A stretch of DNA of 64,000 bases from Pseudoalteromonas luteoviolacea (GCF_018100925.1 NZ_JAGJEH010000001.1:496001-560000), one strand, 5' to 3'; positions 8,158 to 17,406 are shown, counted from the first letter of the stretch. Made by a program: numbers and translations. The notes: a model not told the origin generated them from the sequence alone.

Positions 8158-9423
8158 ATGGAAAAAACGACACAATCATTTAGCAGTGAGAACAGCGACG
8201 GCTTTTTAGTAAAGGTGTGCAAGTCATTAGTTATAAAAGCGCTAGCACAAATTACGTGGGGTCATATAAGGCTAATTGACGCGGATCAAGAGTTTTCATT
8301 TGGAAACGAAAAAAGCGCAGACAAAACGACAATACACGTTCAGTCTGGACAAATGTATGCCAAATTTGCGCTTGGTGGCAGCGTTGGGGCGGGTGAATCA
8401 TATATCTTAGGACATTGGACTTGTTCAGATTTAACCAAGCTTATAGAGATATTTGTCGTAAACCAAGACGTGTTAGACCAATTCGAGAAAAAGTTTGCGC
8501 TTATCTCTGGACTGTTTAACAAAGTAACGCACTTTAAAAATCGCAATACTAAAGCCGGTTCAAAGAAAAACATTGTTGCTCACTACGATTTGGGTAATGA
8601 CTTGTATAGTGCATTTTTGAGCGAGGAAATGCTTTATTCTAGCGCTGTTTATCCAACACACAACGCAACGCTTGAAGCCGCTCAACAGCACAAACTAAAA
8701 CAAATATGTGAGCAAGTAGACCTAAATAAATCAGATCATGTAATTGAGATTGGCACTGGATGGGGCGCTTTTGCGATATATGCTGCGCAAAACTATGGGT
8801 GCAAGGTCACCACAACGACTATCTCCGAAGAGCAATACGCCTATGTGAGTCAAAGAATAAATGAACTTGGTTTACAAGAACAGATCACACTGTTGAAGGA
8901 CGATTACAGAGAGCTTGGTGGTAAGTTTGATAAGCTAGTCTCAATCGAAATGATAGAGGCGGTAGGACATGATTATTTGGCTGGTTTTTTCGAAAAATGC
9001 AGCGCGCTGTTAAAGCCGGATGGTGTTATGTTGATCCAAGCAATTACTATTGCATGCCAAAGATACCATCATTACTTAAAAAACTCTGATTTTATTCAAC
9101 AATATATTTTTCCAGGTGGGTGTCTGCCTTCGATCACAGAAATGAGCAAGCAGATCTGCAACAGCACAGATTTAGTTGTTCACTCGGTTAAAGATATCGG
9201 CTTGCATTATGCAAAAACTCTGTACGATTGGCGCGATAGGTTCGATAAAGCTTGGCCGTCACTGGATAATAAGAAATTTGACCAGCAATTCTATCGTCTT
9301 TGGGAGTTTTATCTTTGTTATTGTGAAGGCGGGTTTAAGCAAAGAGCAACGAGCGCAGTGCACCTAGTTGCCAGAAAGCCTAGGCATTTTAGTGATGATG
9401 AAAAAGCATTCTGTCATTATTAA
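8158..9423 (+). CDS. cfa: Cyclopropane-fatty-acyl-phospholipid synthase-type SAM methyltransferase
   Basis: At 421 residues this is a full-length CFA synthase family enzyme. The N-terminal domain (about 1-120) is followed by KNIVAHYDLGNDLYSAFL and the SAM-binding motif VIEIGTGWGAFAIYAAQ. EMIEAVGHDYLAGFF and YIFPGGCLPS are further family signatures, and CEGGFKQRATSAVHLVARKP ends it. The enzyme adds a methylene or methyl group to unsaturated acyl chains of membrane phospholipids. Whether the product is a cyclopropane ring or a methylated/furan precursor is open, given the neighbouring flavoprotein and DUF1365. It is probably co-regulated with the sigma factor. The next gene starts inside its last codons. 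Confidence 0.9.
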   Translation: MEKTTQSFSSENSDGFLVKVCKSLVIKALAQITWGHIRLIDADQEFSFGNEKSADKTTIHVQSGQMYAKFALGGSVGAGESYILGHWTCSDLTKLIEIFVVNQDVLDQFEKKFALISGLFNKVTHFKNRNTKAGSKKNIVAHYDLGNDLYSAFLSEEMLYSSAVYPTHNATLEAAQQHKLKQICEQVDLNKSDHVIEIGTGWGAFAIYAAQNYGCKVTTTTISEEQYAYVSQRINELGLQEQITLLKDDYRELGGKFDKLVSIEMIEAVGHDYLAGFFEKCSALLKPDGVMLIQAITIACQRYHHYLKNSDFIQQYIFPGGCLPSITEMSKQICNSTDLVVHSVKDIGLHYAKTLYDWRDRFDKAWPSLDNKKFDQQFYRLWEFYLCYCEGGFKQRATSAVHLVARKPRHFSDDEKAFCHY

Positions 9424-9913
9424 CTTTGCGCTATTCCAGTTTGCTTGGTTTTCCGTGTTTTTCTTGCAGTCTGATGCGTTATTGCCAGTTGGCATTGCAA
9501 TAGCGCTAATGTTCTGTTCGAGCCCTTATAAATCGCAAGATACAAAGTTTGTGTTTATAGGGCTGTGGGTTGGTTTGTCTATTGAGTTAGTTGCGGTGAG
9601 TGTCAATGTTATTGACTATGGAGATGACATGCTCCCGGTTTGGCTAGTCTTGCTATGGCTAGCGTTACTATTTTCGTTTAGAGAGTCACTAAGCAAACTT
9701 TTTCATCTCCCCATAAAGTACAGAGCGCCCATTGTTTGGTTATGTACACCGGCCAGTTATTATGCTGGTTCGAAAGCCGGGATATTATCTACATTAGAAC
9801 CTTTATGGTTATTTTGGGTTATCTACGGTGCTATATGGCTTATTGGTTTTGAGGTGCTGAGGTGGCTTGACGCACACGCCTTTGTAAGAAGGAATGATGA
9901 GGTATTGAGCTAA
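9398..9913 (+). CDS. DUF2878 family membrane protein
   Basis: About 171 residues with five or so hydrophobic helices: FALFQFAWFSVFFLQ, LPVGIAIALMFC, FIGLWVGLSIELVAV, VWLVLLWLALLFSF, and WLFWVIYGAIWLIGFEVL. It fits DUF2878, an inner-membrane family of unknown role that is the usual last gene of this operon type. The open frame extends to 9368, but ATG 9395 or 9398 (MKKHSVIINFALFQ) is more sensible and leaves a 26-base overlap with the methyltransferase gene. Its membrane location fits a lipid-related operon. No terminator is obvious after it. Confidence 0.78.
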   Translation: MKKHSVIINFALFQFAWFSVFFLQSDALLPVGIAIALMFCSSPYKSQDTKFVFIGLWVGLSIELVAVSVNVIDYGDDMLPVWLVLLWLALLFSFRESLSKLFHLPIKYRAPIVWLCTPASYYAGSKAGILSTLEPLWLFWVIYGAIWLIGFEVLRWLDAHAFVRRNDEVLS

Positions 9914-10065
9914 ATCGTTCCTCTTTTAGCTAAATATATGCGATACAAGCACAATTTGTCAGATTAATTTCGAATATAGTTGAATTTTGGCTTGCACTCA
10001 TGCTTAAAATGAATAAACATAGAATTTGCTCCGGCAGAAAATAAAAAAATATAGGAATTTTTAAA

Positions 10066-10341
10066 ATGAACAAAGCTCAACTAGTTGAAAAGATCGCGAA
10101 CGACGCTGATATCTCTAAGACGGCAGCTGGCCGTGCATTAGACGCTTTAACTAGTGCTGTAACTGAAGCTCTAAAAGAAGGTGACTCAGTAGCACTAGTT
10201 GGTTTTGGTACTTTCTCTGTAAAAGAGCGCGCAGCACGTACAGGCCGCAACCCTCAAACTGGTGCTGAAATCCAAATTCCAGCAGCAAATATTCCAAGCT
10301 TCAAAGCTGGTAAAGGCTTAAAGGATCAAGTAAACCTTTAA
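10066..10341 (+). CDS. hupB: DNA-binding protein HU (beta-like)
   Basis: A 91-residue nucleoid protein. The segments [40 protein letters not shown], then [22 protein letters not shown] are diagnostic of HU; ADISK and [10 protein letters not shown] are closer to E. coli HupB than HupA. It bends and packages DNA as a dimer, with the NPQTG arm proline inserting into the minor groove. Unlike in E. coli, no lon or ppiD is beside it, so it may be a separate HU copy. An AGGA ribosome site lies 10 bases before the ATG, and a strong terminator follows, so it is a single-gene unit. Confidence 0.93.
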   Translation: MNKAQLVEKIANDADISKTAAGRALDALTSAVTEALKEGDSVALVGFGTFSVKERAARTGRNPQTGAEIQIPAANIPSFKAGKGLKDQVNL

Positions 10342-10393
10342 TTCAATGACGAATATAATTGACTGTGAGATTTATCTCGTGGACATAAACTAG

Positions 10394-10418
10394 AAAAAGA
10401 GCCAAAAGGCTCTTTTTT
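10394..10418 (+). terminator. Rho-independent terminator after HU gene
   Basis: A ten-base stem, AAAAAGAGCC / GGCTCTTTTT, with loop AAAA (10404-10407) runs into a T tract. It sits 50 bases after the HU stop. Confidence 0.9.
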
Positions 10419-10504
10419 ATTTGTATAAAAACTTGAATATATAAATAACAGTAGGGTGATTATAATTAATGGGCGCTAAGGCCCAAATAATTAATCTAGT
10501 GTAT

Positions 10505-11002
10505 TTAACTCTTGAGTGCTTTATCACCCCGGCCTATACCAACAGCTCCTGAGCGAACGAGTTCAATCAAGTCACTTTCGTGGCGCAGCATATCCAAAAA
10601 GCTCTCAATTTTATCTGTACTGCTGGCTAACTGAAGTGTGTAGCTTTGTTTTCCCATGTCAACAATGGCTGCACCAAATACATCGCTTACTCTGGTAACT
10701 GCCGCTCTCATCGCTTCATTTCGAGTAAACACCTTGACCATTAATAGTTCTCTTTCTATGTGATTGATTTCCGTTAAGTCAAATACTTTCAACACATCGA
10801 CGAGTTTGTTAACTTGCTTTGTGATCTGCTCAACGACTCTATCATCTCCGTGGGTAGTAATAGTAATACGAGAAAGAGTTTTATCGTCAGTCGTACCTAC
10901 AGTTAAGCTATCTATGTTGTAGGCCCTTTGAGAGAAAAGCCCAACAATTCGTGACAGTGAACCTGGTTCATTTTCTAATAGAATTGCTAATATACGGCGC
11001 AT
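10505..11002 (-). CDS. ilvH: Acetolactate synthase small (regulatory) subunit
   Basis: The protein starts [20 protein letters not shown], the N-terminal ACT domain that binds valine, followed by DSLTVGTTDDKTLSRITITT and a C-terminal regulatory part. At 165 residues it has the normal length of IlvH. It stimulates the catalytic subunit and gives valine feedback inhibition. The ATG at 11002 is used rather than the longer open frame to 11029: it forms a TAATG overlap with the ilvI stop, so translation is coupled. The pair is expressed from the promoter and leader upstream of ilvI. Confidence 0.94.
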   Translation of the reverse strand: MRRILAILLENEPGSLSRIVGLFSQRAYNIDSLTVGTTDDKTLSRITITTHGDDRVVEQITKQVNKLVDVLKVFDLTEINHIERELLMVKVFTRNEAMRAAVTRVSDVFGAAIVDMGKQSYTLQLASSTDKIESFLDMLRHESDLIELVRSGAVGIGRGDKALKS

Positions 11003-12723
11003 TATACCTTTACTCCTTTTTTCAACCACATTTCGTCAATGGCACCATGTTTAATTTGCATCGGGTATACATGTTCGCTCTCATCAACTCGGATATCTAA
11101 AAACACTAAACGATCTTGTATTGAAAACGCTTTTTCTAGGGCTGACTCTAGCTCGTTAGGGTGATCTACTCTGATCCCAACATGGCCATAACTTTCAGCT
11201 AATGCGACGAAATCAGGTAAGGACTCCATATAGGAGCTAGAGTGACGGCCGTCATAAAGCATATCTTGCCACTGCCTAACCATGCCAAGTGAGCGGTTAT
11301 TTAATGATACCACTTTCACATTTAAACCATACTGTAGGCAGGTTGACAGCTCTTGAATATTCATTTGAATAGAACCATCTCCTGTTACACACACGACTTC
11401 TTCTTGTGGGTAAGCAACTTTTACGCCCATAGCTGCTGGCAATCCAAATCCCATGGTGCCAAGTCCGCCAGAGTTTATCCACTGACGAGGTTTTTTAAAT
11501 GGGTAGTATTGTGCTGCAAACATTTGGTGTTGCCCCACATCGGAGGAAACATATGCGTTGCCCTGAGTAATGTCGTAGAGCTTTTTAATTACAGTCTGTG
11601 GTTTGATCTTTTCTCCAGTGGTTTCAAAGTCCAAGCATTTCTTTTCTCGCCATTGAGTAATGTCTTTCCACCAAGCTTCCTGTGCACTGCGGTCAATGGC
11701 GATATTGCTGTTATCAATACCCTCTAATAGCTGTGTAAGTACTGTATCTAAACAGCCAACTACAGGGATATGAGCCTGAATTGTTTTTGAGATGGAAGTT
11801 GGGTCTACATCTACATGAACGATTTTAGCATTGGGACAAAATTTCTTAACATTATTTGTCACTCGGTCATCAAATCTGGCTCCCAGTGCTAAAATAGTAT
11901 CGGCGTTAGCCATCGCTTTATTGGCTTCAAGGGAGCCATGCATTCCCAGCATGCCGATAAAATTAGGATGGTTTCCGCTGATCCCGCCAAGACCCATTAA
12001 CGTGTTCGTAATTGGCGCATTGAGCTTTTCAACTAGCTCAGTAAGCTTGTCAGAGGTATTCGACAGAACGATTCCACCCCCTGAATAAATGACCAGCTTC
12101 TTAGCTTGTAAAATCGCCTCTACCGCCTTTTTGATTTGCTTCGAATGGCCTTTAGTACTTGGGTTATATGTCCGCATATCTAGTTGCGGAGGCATAATAT
12201 AATTGAATTTAGTTTGTGGAATTAAGACGTCTTTTGGCAATTCAACAACGACCGGCCCTGGTCTTCCTGAACTTGCTAGGTAAAAAGCCTTAGCCAAAAT
12301 AGCTGGAATATCTTCTGCATTTCGGCAATTAAAGCTATGTTTGACAATTGGCCTTGAGCAGCCAACGATGTCAGTCTCTTGAAATGCGTCATCACCAATC
12401 AAATTTGAAGGAACTTGCCCAGAAAGTACAACCATTGGAATAGAGTCCATGTAAGCCGTTGCTATACCCGTAATGCAATTAGTTGCGCCAGGGCCAGAAG
12501 TGGCGAGCACCACGCCTGTTTGGCCTGTAGCCCGAGCATATCCATCAGCCATATGAGTTGCAGCTTGCTCGTGTCGGACGAGAATGTGTTCTATATCACT
12601 TTGCTCAAAAAGAGCATCGTACAAATCCAAAACAGATCCGCCCGGATAGCCAAAAATGTATTGTACTTGTAAATCTTTTAGCGCCTTTACAACTAACTCG
12701 GAGCCATTAAATTGCTCATTCAT
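11002..12723 (-). CDS. ilvI: Acetolactate synthase large (catalytic) subunit
   Basis: At 573 residues this is a full-length thiamine-diphosphate enzyme joining two pyruvates (or pyruvate and 2-ketobutyrate) in branched-chain amino acid synthesis. The N-terminal [16 protein letters not shown], the catalytic glutamate in [17 protein letters not shown], and the cofactor segment [19 protein letters not shown] (GDGS, metal and diphosphate binding) are all present. The anabolic type is supported by the adjacent regulatory subunit. A leader peptide and attenuator lie 35-150 bases upstream, so expression is likely set by charged Leu/Val tRNA. Confidence 0.95.
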   Translation of the reverse strand: MNEQFNGSELVVKALKDLQVQYIFGYPGGSVLDLYDALFEQSDIEHILVRHEQAATHMADGYARATGQTGVVLATSGPGATNCITGIATAYMDSIPMVVLSGQVPSNLIGDDAFQETDIVGCSRPIVKHSFNCRNAEDIPAILAKAFYLASSGRPGPVVVELPKDVLIPQTKFNYIMPPQLDMRTYNPSTKGHSKQIKKAVEAILQAKKLVIYSGGGIVLSNTSDKLTELVEKLNAPITNTLMGLGGISGNHPNFIGMLGMHGSLEANKAMANADTILALGARFDDRVTNNVKKFCPNAKIVHVDVDPTSISKTIQAHIPVVGCLDTVLTQLLEGIDNSNIAIDRSAQEAWWKDITQWREKKCLDFETTGEKIKPQTVIKKLYDITQGNAYVSSDVGQHQMFAAQYYPFKKPRQWINSGGLGTMGFGLPAAMGVKVAYPQEEVVCVTGDGSIQMNIQELSTCLQYGLNVKVVSLNNRSLGMVRQWQDMLYDGRHSSSYMESLPDFVALAESYGHVGIRVDHPNELESALEKAFSIQDRLVFLDIRVDESEHVYPMQIKHGAIDEMWLKKGVKV

Positions 12724-12757
12724 TACCTCATTCCTCAGCCAAGTTAAATCTTGGCAT

Positions 12758-12781
12758 AAAAAAACCCCGCATTTTGCGGGG
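12758..12781 (-). terminator. ilv attenuator (leader terminator)
   Basis: On the minus strand CCCCGCA (12781-12775) pairs with TGCGGGG (12771-12765) around a three-base loop, followed by seven T residues. It lies between the leader peptide gene and ilvI. A GGGG stretch at the end of the leader gene could compete for the CCCC arm as an anti-terminator. Confidence 0.88.
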
Positions 12782-12810
12782 TCGATGAAAGCGTATACTC
12801 ACACAGGCCC

Positions 12811-12870
12811 CTATGGACTTAATACTAAGACCACCACGAGAACCAATTTTGCAAGCTTAACTAAATTCAT
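12811..12870 (-). CDS. ilv leader peptide (Leu/Val-rich attenuator peptide)
   Basis: A 19-codon reading frame, MNLVKLAKLVLVVVLVLSP, ends at TAG just before the attenuator stem and contains six Leu and six Val codons, most in one uninterrupted run. Ribosome stalling at these codons when Leu- or Val-tRNA is short would let an alternative hairpin form and allow read-through into ilvIH. This is the logic of E. coli ilvB and ilvG leaders. Isoleucine codons are absent, so the sensing is for valine and leucine. No strong ribosome site was identified with certainty. Confidence 0.85.
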   Translation of the reverse strand: MNLVKLAKLVLVVVLVLSP

Positions 12871-13192
12871 TTCAAATCTACTAAATTATTTAAACAGTTT
12901 TAATTTAAAGGGCAATCGATGTTTCTGTCAAGAAGCTAGGCTCTAGATATGCATAATATAACCCTTTTTGGCGTTGATAAATTTGAAATGTAATGTTTCA
13001 ATTTATAAAAATAGGGCGCTATGCATAAATGTATCGGGAAAATATTCACAAAGCCAAAATAGTGAATAGGTTTATAGCGTAATAGGGGCTGTCAATTGCA
13101 AAGCTATCAATAGAAGTTAAAAGTCTGAAATATAAAAACTTTGTAAGTGGAGGAGACAGAGGGGATGTCGCGTAGAGATTTAGATGAAGAAT
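12871..13192. other. Intergenic region holding the ilv promoter
   Basis: No convincing gene is present. The part nearest 12871 must hold the ilvIH promoter; no -10/-35 pair was clear enough to place. The sequence is AT-rich up to the terminator palindrome that closes the isocitrate dehydrogenase gene. Confidence 0.6.
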
Positions 13193-13219
13193 AAAGATAG
13201 CGCAATTTGCGCTATCTTT
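13193..13219 (-). terminator. Perfect hairpin terminator of the isocitrate dehydrogenase gene
   Basis: A 13-base perfect inverted repeat, AAAGATAGCGCAA / TTGCGCTATCTTT, separated by one base, starts about 12 bases past the stop codon. On the minus strand it continues into T-rich sequence, so it can end this transcript; it could also work on the other strand. Confidence 0.75.
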
Positions 13220-13230
13220 CTGCGTACCAA

Positions 13231-14238
13231 TTATAGACGTTCGATCACTGCTTGTGTGAAGTCTGTGGTGCCATGGTTGCCACCTAGGTCACGAGTAGTA
13301 CGATCACCAGACTTGATAACATCAGCAACAGCGCTGCGGATACGCTCAGCAGTTTCACCCATATCTAGGTATTCAAGCATTTGAATAGATGCAAGAATAA
13401 CAGACGTAGGGTTTGCTAGATTTTTACCTGCAATGTCAGGCGCACTACCATGTACAGCTTCGAAAATCGCTGCATTTTCACCGATGTTTGCGCCAGGAGC
13501 CATACCCAAACCACCAACTAAGCCAGCACACAGATCAGAAATGATGTCACCAAATAGGTTAGTTGTTACTACGACATCGAACTCATCCGGGTTCATAACT
13601 AATTTCATACAAGTCGCATCTACAATCATTTCAGCTGACTCGATATCAGGAAAACGCTCACCTACTTCACGAGCCACTTTCAAAAATAGACCTGAAGTTG
13701 ACTTTAGGATGTTCGCTTTGTGAACCGCTGTTACCTTCTTACGGCCTTCACGCTGTGCAAGCTCATAAGCGAAAGTCACGATCTTCTCTGCGCCTTCACG
13801 AGTGATCTTTGACATTGCTTCAGCTTCTGTACCGTCTTCAGACGTTACTTGACCAAGACCAGAGTACATGCCCTGTGTATTTTCACGTACAGTAATGATA
13901 TCAATGTTGTCGTAGCGTGCTTGAGTACCTTCGAAAGACTTAACTGGGCGTACGTTTGCATATAGGCCAAACTGTTTACGCAAAGTAACGTTGATAGATG
14001 TAAAACCTTCACCTACAGGTGTTGTTAAAGGGCCTTTCAGGGTAAGCTTATTACGCTCGATAGCTTCTAATGTCTCAGGTGGAAGCAGTTCGCCAGTTTT
14101 TTCTAACGCTGCAAGACCTGCGTCAACATACTCGTATTCAAAATCACAGCCCGCTGCGTTTAAAATCTCAATTGCAGAGTCAATGATGCTTGGACCAATA
14201 CCATCGCCGCGAATAACGGTAACTGTTTGCTTAGCCAT
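13231..14238 (-). CDS. Isocitrate dehydrogenase, homo-isocitrate/isopropylmalate family type
   Basis: A 335-residue beta-decarboxylating dehydrogenase. The start VTVIRGDGIGPSIIDSAIE and the substrate loop TSINVTLRKQFGLYANVRPV (S-x-N...R pattern) fit isocitrate rather than isopropylmalate, which would lack this Ser/Asn set. YDNIDIITVRENTQGMYSG carries the catalytic Tyr, and DLCAGLVGGLGMAPGANIG with HGSAPDIAGKN completes the metal and cofactor site. It is much shorter than the 416-residue NADP enzyme of E. coli and matches the small bacterial NAD-type form. It catalyses the oxidative decarboxylation step of the TCA cycle. It is transcribed alone, with its own terminator. Confidence 0.85.
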   Translation of the reverse strand: MAKQTVTVIRGDGIGPSIIDSAIEILNAAGCDFEYEYVDAGLAALEKTGELLPPETLEAIERNKLTLKGPLTTPVGEGFTSINVTLRKQFGLYANVRPVKSFEGTQARYDNIDIITVRENTQGMYSGLGQVTSEDGTEAEAMSKITREGAEKIVTFAYELAQREGRKKVTAVHKANILKSTSGLFLKVAREVGERFPDIESAEMIVDATCMKLVMNPDEFDVVVTTNLFGDIISDLCAGLVGGLGMAPGANIGENAAIFEAVHGSAPDIAGKNLANPTSVILASIQMLEYLDMGETAERIRSAVADVIKSGDRTTRDLGGNHGTTDFTQAVIERL

Positions 14239-14439
14239 TTAGTTTTCCTTTATCAAAATAAATTGTACACACATAAAAGAAGGATCTATTTATTGTAGTC
14301 AATCAAATAAAAAGTGTGTGTTCGCTTGAAAAATTAAGCGCGTTTTATAGCAATTTATTCATAGATATTCCAGCAAGGAATGATAAAAGGGCATAAATTT
14401 AGTTTATGTTTGTTATATCCTGCATTTATAGAATAAATA

Positions 14440-16125
14440 TTATTCAATCATACTGTGTAAGGATAATGCTAAGATAGCGTCATTCAGTTGCATTTCGCTA
14501 TCCCAGCCAAATTTCTTTATTTGGTTTTGCAAAACATGATGTTGCCAAGCTGTAGGTGTAAAGTGGGCGCTGCTCCATTGCATTGCCAGAACTTTAATGG
14601 CAACAAAGGTTTTGGCCTCTTCGCTCAATGAATCGTCTTTTTCCTTTTCGGATTGCATGAAAGCAGTGTGCGGAGGGCTGTTATCGAAGTGGTGGGAAAA
14701 ATAATCGTTTAGCTGTGTTGTATTGAATTCCATAAAGCCAAATAATCTTGCAAGAGAATAAGGTGTTGATGAATCCGCTTGTTCACTGACACAAGTGAAG
14801 CGTTTAATATCAATATCATGATGCTTTAGCATAAAGGCAACGACAGCACTGATTGGAGAAAGAATGCTCTCGTACTCTTGCCCATAAGCTTGTTTGGTTA
14901 AAGTTGCTAAGATCTGTGCAAGCTGCTGGTACTTATGCCAAATATTAAGGGCGAATGGGTGACGCAATTGAGAGATCACCTGTTCAACAAGCACTCTCTG
15001 ACAGAGCAAGCTTGCTGTGTTTAATCCGACCATAGTCAAACAGTGTCGAATATTTGCACCTTTTTGAGCTTCTCTATTGTATTGCTTCGCGGCTTGCTGA
15101 AGTGCTTGCTCTATGTACGGAAACGGCTCAATTGTTTTTTCAATAGCTCTAAAGCTAGCAAAACTATTTCTGCTCAATTTTTCTATTACAGTGTAAGTCG
15201 CTTCAAACGAGTCTTCCGTGGGGGCGATTTCTTGCGCTTCTATGTGTCCCCATACTTTGAAAAGAAGGTGTTTGTCTGCTGTGGAGATAGATCTGTACTC
15301 AAACTCAAACGAGCTCTGTGTCTTGACTAGTCGATCAACCTTATTATCTTCAAATGTACAAATCACTTGGCTTTTCTCGTTTCTTTGCAAAAGAAGCGCT
15401 TTTTGACCGCGATATACAGTTACACAACCAACAGCAAAGTGACTGAATTGTAGTGACAGCTTGTTTAAGGTGTCTCGAGTAAACTCATCATAACTAGATA
15501 AGTAGAGCTTTTTCACAACAGAAGCCAAAGTATTAGACTTAGTCGGAGTTTTGACCAAAGCCATTGCAATGATCTGTGCAATGGCCACAACCAAAGTGGT
15601 ATTGTCGTATAGTGGAGCTACTCGCTTACTCTTTAAGGTCTCACAGTATGGTTGAAGTCGAGACATCATACGCGTTGCCTGTTTATTAACGGAGCCACCG
15701 TGTTCGAGCACCTTAACAGCGAGTTGATACCTGATTTTCCATATTTTTTTACCTTGTTCAGTCAGGGGCTGTGCTTTAAGTAACTTGTCACTTTCTTTTT
15801 TTACGCACAAAAAACTGGCCAAACAAGCGACGAGTAATTCTTGACGAATATTATTCGAATAGCCATGACCCTCTGAAATAATACATACCAAAATGCATTT
15901 CTTAACGACCAAGTTTGTCGTGGGGGAGAGTTGTTGAAAGTTAAAGTTTAGGTAGCTATGCAGTGCATTTGGGGCGCTTTGATAGGTGTGCGTGTATAAC
16001 TGAGCAAGCTCCGCTAGGGTTGGAAAGATACTAGGCCATTTTTGTTTGTTGTAATAGAGCCTAAGTGTCTGCTCGGTTTTATTTACCAGTTCGAAGAGTT
16101 GCTTTGATATGTCTTTATTCGTCAT
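14440..16125 (-). CDS. Uncharacterised 561-residue protein, possibly HDOD-like
   Basis: I do not recognise this protein with certainty. It is mostly alpha-helical, with no signal peptide. A middle segment (NIRHCLTMVGLNTASLLCQR, then RHPFALNIWHKYQQLAQILA) is reminiscent of HDOD domains, in which helices with an H..A..A pattern pack into a degenerate HD fold, but the key residues are not conserved enough to be sure. The first 300 residues have no visible motif. It overlaps the DUF3192 gene upstream by 11 bases, so the two are co-transcribed. Its base use is like that of its neighbours. Confidence 0.6.
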   Translation of the reverse strand: MTNKDISKQLFELVNKTEQTLRLYYNKQKWPSIFPTLAELAQLYTHTYQSAPNALHSYLNFNFQQLSPTTNLVVKKCILVCIISEGHGYSNNIRQELLVACLASFLCVKKESDKLLKAQPLTEQGKKIWKIRYQLAVKVLEHGGSVNKQATRMMSRLQPYCETLKSKRVAPLYDNTTLVVAIAQIIAMALVKTPTKSNTLASVVKKLYLSSYDEFTRDTLNKLSLQFSHFAVGCVTVYRGQKALLLQRNEKSQVICTFEDNKVDRLVKTQSSFEFEYRSISTADKHLLFKVWGHIEAQEIAPTEDSFEATYTVIEKLSRNSFASFRAIEKTIEPFPYIEQALQQAAKQYNREAQKGANIRHCLTMVGLNTASLLCQRVLVEQVISQLRHPFALNIWHKYQQLAQILATLTKQAYGQEYESILSPISAVVAFMLKHHDIDIKRFTCVSEQADSSTPYSLARLFGFMEFNTTQLNDYFSHHFDNSPPHTAFMQSEKEKDDSLSEEAKTFVAIKVLAMQWSSAHFTPTAWQHHVLQNQIKKFGWDSEMQLNDAILALSLHSMIE

Positions 16126-16510
16126 TATTTAGCGCTTTCTCATAGGCCACAACTGCACCAGCCCCCCACAAAATTAGCTGACCATTTTTGAATAACAAAC
16201 CAGTACACTCATCTTGTGTTGTTATGCCGTCTGGTTTCATCAATTGCGTGCGGTAAAAGACAATTTGAAAGACTGTATCATCATTTGATTTCACATAGGT
16301 GAGATCTGGACTACCTAAATTGTCGAGCACTGAATCTAAATCCATTCTTGTATCTGGCTTGAGCTTACTAATAAACCTTTTGTTAAAAGCTTCCCTGTCT
16401 TTCCAGAGCATTGCTCTGGGGTCGTCTTTATAAAAGTTGATCACAAGATAGACAATCCCGGCGTAAACCGCGAGGCCCAGAAATATATATTGTAGAACTT
16501 TTTTTATCAT
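16115..16510 (-). CDS. DUF3192 family membrane-anchored protein
   Basis: A 131-residue protein with one N-terminal transmembrane helix (YIFLGLAVYAGIVYLVINFY) and a periplasmic domain. The segment WKDREAFNKRFISKLKPDTR, the short LDNLGSPDLTYVK, then FQIVFYRTQLMKPDGITTQD and ECTGLLFKNGQLILWG match DUF3192, found in Vibrio, Shewanella and Pseudoalteromonas; the layout is like small SmpA/BamE-type lipoprotein domains. The function is unknown. The next gene begins within its last codons. Confidence 0.8.
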   Translation of the reverse strand: MIKKVLQYIFLGLAVYAGIVYLVINFYKDDPRAMLWKDREAFNKRFISKLKPDTRMDLDSVLDNLGSPDLTYVKSNDDTVFQIVFYRTQLMKPDGITTQDECTGLLFKNGQLILWGAGAVVAYEKALNNDE

Positions 16511-16588
16511 TTAAGTCACCTAAATACAGCTCGGTAAGACTATCTGAAGCGTGTATCCATAACAAGTAATTTGTGATTAATGCAATGA

Positions 16589-17356
16589 TCAGAGACGCAG
16601 CTCTTTTAGAGTAAAACCAACTTCAATGTCTGTTCTAAGGGCTACTAGTGCTTTGCTCAAAATAAAGTTATCAATATCAGTTTCTATTTTTTTTCTAATT
16701 GTTCCATGAAGGCTAGGGCTGTTCAGTGCATTTTCTACTGAGCTGAATTGGCTCAATACATCAACCGCGGTTTTTTTCCCAACTCCCTTTACACCCGGAA
16801 TGTCATTGGTTTTGTCACCCATTAATCCCCAGAAATCATGAAGCTGATTTTTATCTAAGGAAAATTTCGACTTTACGTCATCTGATGATATAACTTGTTG
16901 TTTAAAATAGTCGTAGACATTAATGTGTTCGCCAATTAATGGCAAGAAACCCTTGTCGGTAGATACAATCGTAGACGCAACACCGTGATTTGACGCTTTA
17001 TATGCGAGCGTTGCCAATATATCATCTGCTTCATCTTGAACTGGAAAATATGCTTTTACATTTTGCTCAGTAAAGCCTCGGGCAACAATTTCAAGGTTAT
17101 CTTTTAACTGCTGTGGCATTGGTTTTCTGGTGGCTTTGTATTGCGCGTAAAGGTGATAACGCCAGCTTTTGTCCCCGTCAAATACTGCAATTGCGTGACT
17201 TGCTTGGGATGTTTTAAGTAGTTTTCGGGTTGCGTTCTTTACGCGTTGATAACAGCTTTGAATGATTTGCTCATCAGTCAACCCTGATTGTTCACAATCA
17301 ACAGCGTATATACGACGAATTAAGTTAAGTGCGTCAATCAGCAGTAATTGGGCCAT
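16589..17356 (-). CDS. xni: Flap endonuclease Xni
   Basis: A 255-residue 5'-nuclease of the ExoIX/Xni type. MAQLLLIDALNLIRRIYAVD starts it, the PIN-like acidic centre includes AVFDGDKSWRYHLYAQYKAT, then DEADDILATLAYKA and VSTDKGFLPLIG, and GDKTNDIPGVKGVGKKTAVD is the helix-hairpin-helix DNA-binding element. It cuts flapped DNA structures. The lower number of acidic ligands than in the 5'-nuclease domain of DNA polymerase I is typical of the Xni branch. It lies next to ppnN, a common gammaproteobacterial arrangement, separated by a terminator hairpin. Confidence 0.92.
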   Translation of the reverse strand: MAQLLLIDALNLIRRIYAVDCEQSGLTDEQIIQSCYQRVKNATRKLLKTSQASHAIAVFDGDKSWRYHLYAQYKATRKPMPQQLKDNLEIVARGFTEQNVKAYFPVQDEADDILATLAYKASNHGVASTIVSTDKGFLPLIGEHINVYDYFKQQVISSDDVKSKFSLDKNQLHDFWGLMGDKTNDIPGVKGVGKKTAVDVLSQFSSVENALNSPSLHGTIRKKIETDIDNFILSKALVALRTDIEVGFTLKELRL

Positions 17357-17406
17357 AAATGTATATAAAACAAATTTTTGTTGGTACTTTTGAGGATTAT
17401 AACAGA

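Noticed and set aside
10470..10485. TGGGC / GCCCA hairpin after ilvH
   Set aside because: Five-base stem and no T tract; too weak to call a terminator.
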